Positions 9,632-17,799 of a DNA stretch of 64,000 nt are shown here, in pieces. Under the pieces are notes generated by a model. That model did not search any database and was not told the origin of the DNA. It saw nothing but the letters and a program-made list of their open reading frames with translations. The number at the start of each line of letters is the position of its first letter. Position 1 is the stretch's first letter. The stretch is taken from contig JAJNBJ010000018.1 in NCBI GenBank assembly GCA_021155965.1, forward strand, positions 50,854-114,853, read 5' to 3'. A program made the translations under genes and the position numbers. The DNA comes from Flavipsychrobacter sp. (GTDB lineage: Bacteria > Bacteroidota > Bacteroidia > Chitinophagales > Chitinophagaceae).

Positions 9632-10333
9632 ATGTCATCCCACAAGATCATAATTGCGATAGACGGGTACTCCTCCTGCGGAAAGAGCACGCTCGCAAAA
9701 GAACTGGGCAAAAAACTGGGATATAATTACATTGATAGTGGGGCCATGTACCGTGCCATCACACTCTACTTCCTGCGCAACCATATTGATTATACCAACC
9801 CGGTAGCTGTGCTGGATGCTATTGCCAATATTAATTTGGGATTTGTTTTTAATGAGCAATTGGAGCGCTCGGATATAGAACTGAACGGTGAAGATGTGGA
9901 ACCTTATATAAGGGACATGATCGTTTCGGAAAAAGTGAGCGAAGTTGCAGCCATACGCGAGGTGCGTGCATTTGCAGTGGCACAGCAGAAACGCATGGGC
10001 AGAAAAAAAGGGATAGTAATGGATGGCAGGGATATAGGCACAACCGTTTTCCCCGATGCCGAACTAAAGATATTCATGACCGCCGACCCTGATGTACGCG
10101 TAATGCGGCGTTTCCAGGAAATGTACGCCACCAATCCACAAATAACTATAGATGAGGTGCGACATAACCTGGAATTACGCGACTATATAGACAGCACACG
10201 TGAAGAGAGTCCCCTGCACCGTGCTGATGATGCAATATTGCTCGACAACAGCAACCTCACCAAGGAGGAACAACTGGAAATTGTGCTGGAATGGGTAAAA
10301 GACCGTGCAACCAATCCCCGGGTAACTCAATAG
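9632..10333 (+). CDS. cmk: Cytidylate kinase
   Basis: Phosphorylates CMP and dCMP with ATP in pyrimidine nucleotide supply; cytoplasmic. The 233 residues include the P-loop GYSSCGKST (12-20), the NMP-binding stretch DSGAMYRAIT (about 36-45), and MDGRDIGTTVFP followed by the LID-like arginines (RRFQEM). The length is normal. The start is fixed by an immediately upstream promoter box. It is convergent with the csbD-like gene, with a single base between the two stop codons. Confidence 0.96.
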   Translation: MSSHKIIIAIDGYSSCGKSTLAKELGKKLGYNYIDSGAMYRAITLYFLRNHIDYTNPVAVLDAIANINLGFVFNEQLERSDIELNGEDVEPYIRDMIVSEKVSEVAAIREVRAFAVAQQKRMGRKKGIVMDGRDIGTTVFPDAELKIFMTADPDVRVMRRFQEMYATNPQITIDEVRHNLELRDYIDSTREESPLHRADDAILLDNSNLTKEEQLEIVLEWVKDRATNPRVTQ

Positions 10334-10334
10334 T

Positions 10335-10520
10335 CTATAACGACCTCAGCCACTTTATTGTTTCATCCCTTGTTTTGCCCAGCTTTTGCTGTATCCTGCC
10401 CAGCAATTCATCATCTTTCCCTTCTTCATACTGCAGGTCATCATCAGTAAGATCGCCACTGGCTTGTTTTATCTTACCTTTCCATTCGTTCCACTTGCCT
10501 TTGAATTCTAACTTATCCAT
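10335..10520 (-). CDS. CsbD family small stress protein
   Basis: A 61-residue charged, soluble protein. [20 protein letters not shown] and the later [20 protein letters not shown] are typical of the CsbD family, first known as a sigma-B dependent general stress protein in Bacillus; the biochemical role is unknown. It is the last gene before a long repeat-rich gap, and its stop is one base from that of cmk on the other strand. Confidence 0.9.
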   Translation of the reverse strand: MDKLEFKGKWNEWKGKIKQASGDLTDDDLQYEEGKDDELLGRIQQKLGKTRDETIKWLRSL

Positions 10521-10590
10521 AAACTTTCTTTTATAGGTAGGATTAAAATTTCATGCCACGTTCGCCCCGGTGTTCCCAACCAACAATCTC

Positions 10591-10700
10591 CTACAACACC
10601 CGTCATTGCGAGGAACGAAGCAACCTCACACAACACAGTCATTGCGAACCCCATAGCCTGGCCCTGAGCCCGCAGGGGTAATGCAACCTCACGCAACACA
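10591..10700. repeat. Two direct copies of a GTCATTGCGA repeat unit
   Basis: The unit starts GTCATTGCGA and ends GCAACCTCAC(A/G)CAACACA. The first copy is about 36 bp and the second about 74 bp, with an extra GC-rich insert (CCTGGCCCTGAGCCCGCAGG). A diverged relative beginning GTCATTCCGAACGGAGCG is at 46558. These are dispersed intergenic repeats with no coding capacity. Confidence 0.65.
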
Positions 10701-10743
10701 ACTCAAATCATTGAGACAAATGAAAAGACATTGTTAACGAAAT

Positions 10744-10804
10744 AAATCCCCCGAAGTAACGCAGTCTGCTGATGTATGCACTCCCTTTACATTGCGGTAG
10801 CAAA
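10744..10804. repeat. Dispersed ~60-bp repeat, copy 1 (pair of 46606-46666)
   Basis: Aligns over its length with 46606-46666: both contain AAATCCCC, GCAGTCTGCT, ATGCACT, CCT and G(T/C)AGCAAA in the same order and spacing. Both are preceded by a GTCATT(G/C)CGA element. Function unknown. Confidence 0.65.
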
Positions 10805-10965
10805 CTTAGATAACACACCAACTGGTCGAAAGGTCCCGCTTGCGAAACCGCACTGGCACGCCCCTTCAAAAATAGATACATAAACACCTATTTCGCCCTT
10901 CAAAAAATACCCTTATTTTTTGCATCCTCAGATCTTGCCAATTCGCATCCACACTGCAATACGCC

Positions 10966-11077
10966 GCGAAAAATATTTTCCTTGACGGTACTGTTTCTGT
11001 ACCTTGACGGTACTATTTCTGTACCGTCAAGGATTTTCAATTTTTTTTGCAAAAACATGATGCAGAACTTTACACGG
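10966..11077 (+). repeat. Double stem-loop repeat family, copy A
   Basis: Starts GCGAAAAATATTTTCC, then two copies of CCTTGACGGTAC spaced 22 bp apart (10980 and 11002). The second copy pairs with GTACCGTCAAGG at 11021-11032 across a 7-base loop (12-bp perfect stem). It continues through TTTTCAATTTTTTTTGCAAA and ends at TGCAGAACTTTACACGG (11061-11077). Copy C at 50868-50979 keeps the same order; copy B at 17800-17874 is in the opposite orientation. Confidence 0.75.
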
Positions 11078-11181
11078 TTACAACCCGCTTTGCTAGGAAC
11101 GTTATAAAAGATCTTTGCAGTTTATGGTGAGCTCGAACCATACGTCTCTGCGCCTTTGCGGTTAAAAAAATTACAACCAAA

Positions 11182-11206
11182 ACTTATGACTTATGACTTA
11201 CGACTT
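11182..11206 (+). repeat. Heptanucleotide repeat ACTTA(T/C)G, copy 1
   Basis: ACTTATG ACTTATG ACTTACG ACTT in tandem. The same heptamer lies at the start of cca (51279-51309) and of the RlmI-like gene (53668-53697). Here no gene starts in it. Confidence 0.75.
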
Positions 11207-11208
11207 TT

Positions 11209-11255
11209 TATACCTTTTACCCCGTTTTTTATACCCTTTTATACCCCTTTATACA
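11209..11255. repeat. TATACC half-site series at 21/10/10-bp spacing
   Basis: TATACC or TATAC begins at 11209, 11230, 11240 and 11250, separated by T-rich spacers. The spacing follows whole or half multiples of two helical turns and resembles the palindrome array at 17525-17613. It lies about 180 bp upstream of the OXA-like gene. Confidence 0.5.
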
Positions 11256-11409
11256 TGAACATAAAAACACATAATATCCACCACAGCGCATTTCAGCCGC
11301 ATCCGCCAAAATTATTAACCGCAAACGGCATTTTCAAAAATTATACCCTCTCTGACGTTACATTTACATTGCAAATCATAAATCGCATATCGCAAATCAC
11401 AAATGACAT

Positions 11410-11417
11410 TACCTTTG
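11410..11417 (+). promoter_or_regulatory. -7 promoter box for the OXA-like gene
   Basis: TACCTTTG matches TAnnTTTG and sits 18 bp before ATG 11436, giving a leader of about 14 nt. It supports the 11436 start over an upstream TTG at 11403, which precedes the box. Confidence 0.6.
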
Positions 11418-11435
11418 CACCTCAATAAAAATATC

Positions 11436-12296
11436 ATGCATAATAAGTTTTTATTCAGCATACTTGCTATTGCTATACTTGCATCCTGTTCAAAATCACG
11501 CATAAAAGAGCACCAGGAATGGGGGAAATTTTACGAGAAACACGGCATAAAAAATGCCTGCTTCATGCTGCGCGATAACAACCACGAATCCATACACTAC
11601 TATAACAAAGACCGGAACATACAGCGCATCACCCCTGCATCCACTTTTAAGATATTCCTTTCACTGGCTGCCTTAGAGTCTGCCGTAGCCCCCGATGACC
11701 AGTTGGTAATAAAATGGGACAGCGTGCAGCGTAAGCCCGACTGGGACAAAGACATGAACCTGCGCGAGGCACTCACATCAAGCTCTGAGCCTTACTTTAA
11801 AGAACTGGCCCGCCGTATTGGCCCCACAAAGCTGCAGCACTACCTGGACACTGTGAAATACGGCAACATGACCATGGCTGGCAACATAGATGAAGTGTGG
11901 ACAAACCACTCATTGCAAATATCAGCCGATGAGCAAACCGGCTTCCTCAAGAGGCTCTACTTTGCCGAACTGCCATTTGCAGAACGCACCCAGCGTATTG
12001 TAAAAACCATGATGCTGCGTGAGCAGACACCAGGCTATAACCTTTACTACAAGACCGGCACATGGCATACACCGGACACCACTAAATTTATATACTGGAT
12101 AGTAGGATTTGCAGAGCGCATAGAGCATGTAAAAGAACCGGAAGGCTCAATGAATAAAAGTGATACACGCAACTATCCTTACTTCTTCGCGCAGAATTTT
12201 GAGATGCCAATTGCCGACACATCAAAAGACTGGTTCAAAACGCGGCTGGAGATACTGCACGATGTGTTGAAAGAATATGGTGCAATACCCAAGTAA
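11436..12296 (+). CDS. Class D (OXA-like) beta-lactamase or related serine acylase, lipoprotein
   Basis: A penicillin-interacting serine enzyme of the class D fold, exported and lipid-anchored: signal MHNKFLFSILAIAILASC with lipobox LASC18. Motifs from this start: S69-T-F-K72 (catalytic Ser and the lysine that is carbamylated in OXA enzymes), K141-Y-G-N144, W155, QISADEQTGFL, and K206-T-G208. The S-x-V motif appears as S116-S-E118, so the usual valine seems to be glutamate. It may be a true beta-lactamase or a housekeeping homologue such as a BlaR/MecR-sensor-like domain; the length (about 286) fits an enzyme. An unknown secreted protein follows. Confidence 0.85.
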   Translation: MHNKFLFSILAIAILASCSKSRIKEHQEWGKFYEKHGIKNACFMLRDNNHESIHYYNKDRNIQRITPASTFKIFLSLAALESAVAPDDQLVIKWDSVQRKPDWDKDMNLREALTSSSEPYFKELARRIGPTKLQHYLDTVKYGNMTMAGNIDEVWTNHSLQISADEQTGFLKRLYFAELPFAERTQRIVKTMMLREQTPGYNLYYKTGTWHTPDTTKFIYWIVGFAERIEHVKEPEGSMNKSDTRNYPYFFAQNFEMPIADTSKDWFKTRLEILHDVLKEYGAIPK

Positions 12297-12334
12297 GGCT
12301 ATTACAATGCGATCTTTTTGCTACTTTTAATTAT

Positions 12335-12628
12335 ATGAAATACATCCTTTTAGTTTTCATTTTTATTGTATCCCACTCGGTAAAAAGCGAGGGGCAATCA
12401 TATAAAATGTCTAAACGGGATTCTTTACACAGGTTACAAGAAATAAAAAGTATTTTGGATGATACGGTACTGTGGTCAGAAAGTTTAAAAAGTATTTTAA
12501 GGTCCGACACAGGGTTTGATGCTTGGGGTAAAATGCCAATTCATATGCATCATACCGAAGACCGCCCAATAAAATTTTCTCGAGCACATAGATTTATATT
12601 AGACTCCCTTGATGAACCTGAAAAATGA
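12335..12628 (+). CDS. Small secreted protein of unknown function
   Basis: 97 residues with a signal peptide (MKYILLVFIFIVSHSVKSEG, cleavage probably after about residue 20). The mature part is charged and contains KMPIHMHHTEDRPIKF, with several histidines. No family recognised. It starts 38 bp after the OXA-like gene, and a near-consensus box TACTTTTA (12322-12329) suggests its own start of transcription. Confidence 0.6.
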   Translation: MKYILLVFIFIVSHSVKSEGQSYKMSKRDSLHRLQEIKSILDDTVLWSESLKSILRSDTGFDAWGKMPIHMHHTEDRPIKFSRAHRFILDSLDEPEK

Positions 12629-12689
12629 AACTGTAATACAATCAGATTTTCATTAATTTAGGCAGCAAGCACAACTCAAAACAACGACT

Positions 12690-13724
12690 ATGGAATTTTC
12701 AGCGCAGCAAATAGCCGGTATACTCAACGGCAAGATAGAAGGCAATCCCGATGTGAAGATCACTAAGCTTTCCCGGATAGAAGAAGGCGTACCCGGTTCT
12801 ATTTCTTTTCTTGCCAACCCGGCATATACCCAATACATCTATAATACTAACGCTTCGCTGGTAATCGTCAATAATGATTTTGCGCCAACAGCCCCGGTTT
12901 CAGCTACGCTTATCCGTGTAGAGAGTGCAGCAGCAGCATTCGCCAAACTGCTGGAAATGTATAACCAGGTGAAGCTGAATAAAGTTGGCGTATCTAAGCT
13001 TGCATACATTTCAGAGAAAGCAACCGTCGGCAGCAACATTTATGCAGGTGAGTTTGCCGTTGTAAGCGATGGCGCTAAAATTGGCAACAATGTAAAAATG
13101 TACTCCCACGTTTTTATTGGCGAGAATGCAGTTATTGGCGACAACACTACCCTTTTCGCCGGCGTAAAAATTTACTCTGATACCATTATCGGCAAAGATT
13201 GCATCATTCACTCAGGCACGGTAATAGGCAGCGATGGTTTTCGTTTCGAGCCAAGCCCGGAAGGCACAAAAAAAGTACCGCAAATAGGCAATGTAGTCAT
13301 TGAAGATGATGTGGAGATAGGCGCTAACTGCGCTATCGACCGCGCCACCATTGGTTCTACCATCCTGCGCAAAGGTGTTAAGTTCGATAACCTCGTGCAC
13401 ATAGCACACAACGTAGAGATCGGCGAGAACAGTTTCTTAACTGCATGCAATGTAGTTGCAGGCTCTACAAAGATCGGCAAGAACTGTATGTTCAGCGGGC
13501 AGGTAGGCATTGTGGGCCACCTGGACATTGCAGACAATACCATTGTCACTGCACAATCAGGCATCTCTAAAAGTATCAAAAAGCCCGGAGGAGTCTATAT
13601 GGGCTCTCCTGCGTTCGATGCCAATGTCTACAGGAAAGCATTCGTACACTTCCGCAACCTCGATGCAATTGTAGAACGTATTAACAAACTGGAGAAACAA
13701 AGTAAGGCAACTGAAGAAAAGTAA
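12690..13724 (+). CDS. lpxD: UDP-3-O-(3-hydroxyacyl)glucosamine N-acyltransferase LpxD
   Basis: Third step of lipid A synthesis: transfers a 3-hydroxyacyl chain from ACP to the 2-amino group of UDP-3-O-acyl-glucosamine. The 344 residues start with the uridine-binding LpxD domain ([12 protein letters not shown], then [16 protein letters not shown]). A left-handed beta-helix of hexapeptide repeats follows from about residue 110. The catalytic His lies in [12 protein letters not shown]-terminal helical tail ends with the stop at 13724, directly against the convergent desaturase stop. Confidence 0.96.
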   Translation: MEFSAQQIAGILNGKIEGNPDVKITKLSRIEEGVPGSISFLANPAYTQYIYNTNASLVIVNNDFAPTAPVSATLIRVESAAAAFAKLLEMYNQVKLNKVGVSKLAYISEKATVGSNIYAGEFAVVSDGAKIGNNVKMYSHVFIGENAVIGDNTTLFAGVKIYSDTIIGKDCIIHSGTVIGSDGFRFEPSPEGTKKVPQIGNVVIEDDVEIGANCAIDRATIGSTILRKGVKFDNLVHIAHNVEIGENSFLTACNVVAGSTKIGKNCMFSGQVGIVGHLDIADNTIVTAQSGISKSIKKPGGVYMGSPAFDANVYRKAFVHFRNLDAIVERINKLEKQSKATEEK

Positions 13725-14738
13725 TTACGCTACCTGCTGGTAAGCTTCCAGTTCTTTCTTGCCGATCATCCTGTTCTCGTCAGCATCCCATACCTTAAGG
13801 CGCAGGCAGGCAGCAATATCTGACGGCATTAAAGTAGTTATCTTGGCGTCCTGCAATTCAGGAATAGCCGCCATAGCTTCCGGCAGGCGATAGAACGGTA
13901 TCTTCGAATTAAGGTGGTGAATATGGTGGAATCCGATATTTGCTGTAACCCACTGCATAAAGGGGTTCAGGTCCATAAAGCTCGATGATTCCAATGCTGC
14001 ATTCGTATAACTCCACTCTACATTTTTCTTGAAAGTAACTCCCGGGAAGTTATGCTGCGCGTAGAAAAGGTAAGCACCGAGCATATGCGACAAGAAGAAG
14101 GGCAGGAAAAATGCCAGCAGGAAAGTGAGCCAGCCAAACTTTATAAAAATGAATGTACCGATCGCAACGTGCAATGCCAATACTACCAAAGAATCCCAGT
14201 GCCTGCGGGGGCTGCTGATGAATGACGAAATGCACATGCCATAGATGAATGTAGTGAAATAGGCAAAGAACATATTTATGGGGCTCCTTATTGCCAGGTA
14301 AGCAAACTGTTCACTTTTTGATGCCTCCAGGAATTTCTGCCTGGTCATTATAGGATAAGACCCAATGCTGGCGCTAAACAGTTTTGCATTATGGTTGTGG
14401 TGATGGTCGTGAGAACGCTTCCATATATTTGGCGGCGTTATCATATAAATGCTAAACGACGTAAATATGATATTTGCCAACCATGAGTTGCGTAATATAG
14501 TGTGGTGCTGGTAATCGTGAAATATGATAAAAAAGCGGGATAGCATCATAGCAGTAAATACGCTACAGGCTATCCTTACCAGTATCATACCAAAACTATT
14601 AAAATCGCTCATGTAAACGTTCGCCACAATGGTCCCTACGAGCAGAAAAAATGAAGTAAGCATATAATACCAGCTCTTCCACCGTATCTCTTTTGCAAAC
14701 GGCTTTGTTGCCAATATCAATTCTTTCCCTGTTAGCAT
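13725..14738 (-). CDS. Membrane fatty acid desaturase
   Basis: Integral-membrane di-iron desaturase acting on fatty acyl chains. The 337 residues have several hydrophobic segments and the three histidine boxes: H74-D-Y-Q-H-H79, H110-D-H-H-H-N-H116, and H271-H-I-H-H275. The acceptor (acyl-CoA, ACP or lipid) and double-bond position cannot be read from sequence. A -7 promoter box lies at 14755-14762. It is convergent with lpxD with no gap. Confidence 0.9.
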   Translation of the reverse strand: MLTGKELILATKPFAKEIRWKSWYYMLTSFFLLVGTIVANVYMSDFNSFGMILVRIACSVFTAMMLSRFFIIFHDYQHHTILRNSWLANIIFTSFSIYMITPPNIWKRSHDHHHNHNAKLFSASIGSYPIMTRQKFLEASKSEQFAYLAIRSPINMFFAYFTTFIYGMCISSFISSPRRHWDSLVVLALHVAIGTFIFIKFGWLTFLLAFFLPFFLSHMLGAYLFYAQHNFPGVTFKKNVEWSYTNAALESSSFMDLNPFMQWVTANIGFHHIHHLNSKIPFYRLPEAMAAIPELQDAKITTLMPSDIAACLRLKVWDADENRMIGKKELEAYQQVA

Positions 14739-14754
14739 GAATAAAATTATCGCG

Positions 14755-14762
14755 CAAATTTA
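14755..14762 (-). promoter_or_regulatory. -7 promoter box for the desaturase
   Basis: TAAATTTG on the minus strand fits TAnnTTTG, 17 bp before ATG 14738. Confidence 0.5.
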
Positions 14763-14804
14763 CGTAACAATTCAGGATAATAAAAACCAGAAAATAGCTA
14801 TGTA

Positions 14805-14831
14805 TTAGAAATGATTGTTAATCATTTCTAA
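14805..14831 (-). terminator. 12-bp perfect hairpin after the ABC permease
   Basis: TTAGAAATGATT and AATCATTTCTAA flank a GTT loop. It follows the stop of the ABC permease gene (14845) by 14 bp on the minus strand and probably ends the SDR-ATPase-permease operon. There is no strong T tract. Confidence 0.6.
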
Positions 14832-14844
14832 AGTAGGGCAATGA

Positions 14845-15645
14845 TCACCAATCTCTTTTTAGCAGCAGGAGCTTTGCAGCGAAATAATAAACAACACACC
14901 ATATAACTGTAACAATGACATACGTGTTCATTGATACGGAAGGGCCTCCATTTATTAAATTCTTTGCCATGGCCATTAATGGGAAAGGCAATAGCTCATC
15001 ACTTGCCTGTAGTGGCAGGAGGTTAAATAATGGCAGATCCATAAAATGATTTCCTATTCCTTTGGCAATATTCTCTATTATCATTGCATATAACAAAAAC
15101 AATCCTATGGCCAGACCGCTTCTTTTTATCCATATAGCAATAAACAATGCAAATCCCATATAATTCAGCGACAACAGGAAGAAGTAACCCACCTGCTCAA
15201 TTTCAGTGAACATACCATCCAGTGAGCCGGAGTTAATAACACCGAATATCACACCCAGGAGAAAAAGAAATACAGTAGCTGCAATGCACAGTGCAAATAC
15301 TATTAGCACCTTGGCATTAAGGAACTGCTCCCTGCGCCAGCCATCTATCACATTTTGCCTGTGTGTGCGGTAGGCGTATTCATTGGTAGTTATGATAATG
15401 ACCAGGATAGACAGGAACAGAACAAACACGCTACCCCAAAAACCGAGATTACCCCAAACACCCGGGAACGAATATGCTGTATCTATGATATTAATGCTGT
15501 TCTTGCTGCCTAACTGCAAAAAACCACTGGCGATCTCATAATTCCAAATTGGCAGCAGCAGCGCAAAAAGCCCTATCAATACCCAAAAGGTACGATAACG
15601 CTTTACTTTGAGCCACTCTATAGCCAGCAGTCCTTTCATTTTCAA
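14845..15645 (-). CDS. ABC-2 type transporter permease
   Basis: Membrane subunit of an ABC exporter. The 266 residues have about six hydrophobic segments with the charged N-terminus (MKMKGLLAIEWLKVKRYRTF) typical of ABC-2 permeases. YRTHRQNVIDGWRREQFLNAK fits the cytoplasmic coupling region seen in bacitracin/antibiotic-type or generic Bacteroidota exporters. It begins one base after the ATPase stop, so the two subunits are co-translated. The substrate is unknown. Confidence 0.85.
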   Translation of the reverse strand: MKMKGLLAIEWLKVKRYRTFWVLIGLFALLLPIWNYEIASGFLQLGSKNSINIIDTAYSFPGVWGNLGFWGSVFVLFLSILVIIITTNEYAYRTHRQNVIDGWRREQFLNAKVLIVFALCIAATVFLFLLGVIFGVINSGSLDGMFTEIEQVGYFFLLSLNYMGFALFIAIWIKRSGLAIGLFLLYAMIIENIAKGIGNHFMDLPLFNLLPLQASDELLPFPLMAMAKNLINGGPSVSMNTYVIVTVIWCVVYYFAAKLLLLKRDW

Positions 15646-15646
15646 A

Positions 15647-16558
15647 TTAGTTGGTCAGCTCCATGAACTTAGATTCCAGGCTTCGTTTCTTCAGTTGCAG
15701 GTGAGATAGCACTATGCCATTCTTCATACAATGTTCATTCACCTGCTGCGGCTCTATGCCTTCACATGTTAATTGTAACATTCCATCTGCAGGTCTTATT
15801 TTCTTGACACCACTCATTAACTGCAAGACACGCTCTAATTGCGCCATATCTGCAGCTTTCACTTCCAGTTGGTCTTCGCTACGCAGCACATCATCTACGG
15901 GTCCGTTTAACAATAGGTTTCCTTTTTTCAATATTGCCACATGTGTACATACTTTCTCCACTTCATCCAGTAAGTGGCTTGCAATAACTATCGTAATACC
16001 TTCCCTGTTCAACTTGCGTATCAATTCTCTTATCTCTGCTATCCCAGCAGGGTCAAGGCCATTGGTAGGCTCATCCAACACCAGCACTTTAGGACTACCC
16101 AACAATGCTGCTCCAATCGCCAACCGCTGCTTCATACCCAATGAATAGGTCTGAAATTTGCTGTGCTGCCGCTCACTCAAACCCACTAATTTCAATACGC
16201 GCTCCCGGTCTTCTAAACCATGTTGCCTGATAGCAGCAGTTATCTCCAGGTTGTTATACGCTGACAGGTAATGATAAAAGTTAGGCGTCTCCAACAAGGA
16301 ACCTATTTGCCTGCGGGCATCTTCATGCTTCATTCCATCAAACCAGCTATAAGTTCCGTTATTGGCTTTAAGCACATCCAGTATGATACCTAACAGTGTA
16401 GTCTTGCCACTACCATTAGGGCCCAATACGCCAAACACGCTGCCTTCAGGCACATCAAACGATATGCCATTCAAAGCCCTTATCGGCCCATAAGATTTGG
16501 AGACATTTTGTATGGAGAGTATAGACTGCAAGTGCAAAAATGTACTGCAAGATTGCAA
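15647..16558 (-). CDS. ABC transporter ATP-binding protein (DrrA/CcmA-type)
   Basis: Cytoplasmic ATPase partner of the adjacent ABC-2 permease. Walker A GPNGSGKTTLLG, signature YSLGMKQR, Walker B VLVLDEPTNGLDP and switch His (IASHLLDEV) are all present, with a C-terminal extension of about 80 residues. The frame opens at 16558, but homology begins at SILSIQNVSKSYGP, so the TTG at about 16531 is a possible true start. It forms a three-gene unit with the upstream SDR enzyme (8-bp gap) and the permease. Confidence 0.9.
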   Translation of the reverse strand: MQSCSTFLHLQSILSIQNVSKSYGPIRALNGISFDVPEGSVFGVLGPNGSGKTTLLGIILDVLKANNGTYSWFDGMKHEDARRQIGSLLETPNFYHYLSAYNNLEITAAIRQHGLEDRERVLKLVGLSERQHSKFQTYSLGMKQRLAIGAALLGSPKVLVLDEPTNGLDPAGIAEIRELIRKLNREGITIVIASHLLDEVEKVCTHVAILKKGNLLLNGPVDDVLRSEDQLEVKAADMAQLERVLQLMSGVKKIRPADGMLQLTCEGIEPQQVNEHCMKNGIVLSHLQLKKRSLESKFMELTN

Positions 16559-16566
16559 TAAAAGTG

Positions 16567-17385
16567 TTAAGAGATATACAAATCGCGCTGCAGGTCGTTG
16601 CCGGGTTTTACGGAATATGGTGCAAGATCAGTGATACCTTCACTTTTCAGTACATCCTCATCCAGGAATAGATTGCCTGTACACTCTTTTACCGGCCTTC
16701 TCAGGATGTAGTAGGCGCAATCAGCCAATATCTCCGGCTTACGGCTGCGGTTCATCAATTCATCACCTCCCAGCAGGTTCTTTACTGCTGCTGTAGCGAT
16801 TGTTGTTACCGGCCACAACGAATTAGCCGCTATCTTCCCTTTGAACTCCAGCGCCCACCCCATGGTCATCATGCTCATGCTGTACTTACTGATAGTATAA
16901 CCAATGTACGGTTCTATCCAGCGGGGATCCATGTTTAGCGGCGGAGAAAGCGTTAGTATATGCGAATTACTTCCTTTTTTCAGGAACGGGACGCAGTGTT
17001 TCGTTACCAGAAAAGTACCGCGTACATTGATACTATGAATGAGGTCGAAACGCTTCGTTTCTGTTTCTTCGGTATTGCTTAATGATATAGCTGATGCATT
17101 ATTGACCAATATATCAATGCCGCCAAAAACAGTAACAGTTTGCTGCACTGCTTTTATTATCTGCTCCTCATCGCGTATATCACATTGCACCGCGAGACCT
17201 TTACCACCGGCTTCATTTATTTTATCTACTGCTGAATAAATAGTTCCGCCCAGGCGAGGATCTTCTTTCACAGATTTAGCAACCACCGCAATATTTGCAC
17301 CTTCACTTGCCAACTTTAGAGCTATAGCCTCGCCAATTCCCCTGCTGGCACCTGTTATAAATACGGTCTTGTTTTTAAATAGCAT
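16567..17385 (-). CDS. SDR family oxidoreductase (HSDL2-like)
   Basis: NAD(P)-dependent short-chain dehydrogenase. The 272 residues carry the nucleotide motif TGASRGIGEAIA (about 11-22), NNASAIS, and the catalytic Y-x3-K in GYTISKYSMSMM. The composition and the long C-terminal part resemble the HSDL2/SCP-x-type SDR group (often annotated as citronellol/hydroxysteroid dehydrogenase-like); the substrate is not inferable. It is first in the operon with the ABC exporter, which may be coincidental. Confidence 0.87.
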   Translation of the reverse strand: MLFKNKTVFITGASRGIGEAIALKLASEGANIAVVAKSVKEDPRLGGTIYSAVDKINEAGGKGLAVQCDIRDEEQIIKAVQQTVTVFGGIDILVNNASAISLSNTEETETKRFDLIHSINVRGTFLVTKHCVPFLKKGSNSHILTLSPPLNMDPRWIEPYIGYTISKYSMSMMTMGWALEFKGKIAANSLWPVTTIATAAVKNLLGGDELMNRSRKPEILADCAYYILRRPVKECTGNLFLDEDVLKSEGITDLAPYSVKPGNDLQRDLYIS

Positions 17386-17524
17386 TATATATACGCGTTA
17401 GTTCCCGAAGGTAAGAATTGTGGGGTGAAAGGTATAATTTCGGCATAAGCCCGTTTTCGGTTAATAATCTTTAGCGGGTGACGGCGAAATGAGCCATGGG
17501 CAATCATCTTAATTTTTATTTTCA

Positions 17525-17613
17525 GGTATAAAAGGGTATATTTATACCCCCAAAAGGTATAATTATACCCCTAAAAGGTATAATTATACCCTAAAAAGGT
17601 ACATTTTATACCC
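17525..17613. repeat. Tandem palindrome array, unit GGTATAATTATACC, period 21 bp
   Basis: GGTATA begins at 17525, 17535, 17556 and 17577, with GGTACA at 17598. Two units are perfect 14-bp palindromes (17556-17569, 17577-17590); the one at 17535 is GGTATATTTATACC and the last is degenerate. Spacers are 7 bases, CC(T/C)AAAA-like. A period of 21 bp equals two DNA turns, which would put every site on the same face of the helix. It looks more like an operator array or short tandem repeat than a CRISPR. Confidence 0.75.
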
Positions 17614-17799
17614 TGCCTCTTAGTGAGGTCGAAAGTCATAAGTATCTTCCCTAAATAGGTGCATTAGCAGCTAATGCCGGCTTAAGCAAAGTGCATTTTC
17701 TTAAGCCAGGTAATGCAGTGTAATACCGTGGAAATTCCAATTATTTCAAAGACCTTATTGAAAGGCACTATCTTTTATCCTAAAAAAAGCAGCCTTTAT

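Larger units (their letters stand above)
10521..11409. other. Repeat-rich intergenic region without a gene
   Basis: About 0.9 kb with no credible coding frame. In order it holds: two direct copies of a GTCATTGCGA...GCAACCTCAC unit (10591-10700), a ~60-bp element shared with 46606-46666, copy A of the double stem-loop family, the string CTCTGCGCCTTTGCGG (about 11145-11161) seen in related form at 18281 and 44874, a heptamer repeat, and a TATACC half-site series. Frames here, such as 11156-11428, merely translate these repeats. Confidence 0.7.

Noticed and set aside
10508..10699. 63-codon minus-strand frame upstream of the CsbD gene
   Set aside because: Composed of GTCATTGCGA repeat units; overlaps the csbD-like start.
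11061..11077. AGAACTTTACACGG end of copy A as a possible tRNA or attachment site
   Set aside because: No tRNA cloverleaf can be drawn and no integrase is present; the string is simply shared among the repeat copies.
11156..11428. 90-codon plus-strand frame before the OXA-like gene
   Set aside because: It reads through heptamer and TATACC repeats and overlaps the promoter of the next gene.
17525..17613. Possible CRISPR array
   Set aside because: The repeated units are 14-bp palindromes with 7-base, nearly identical spacers, so there are no unique spacers, and no cas genes are in the window.
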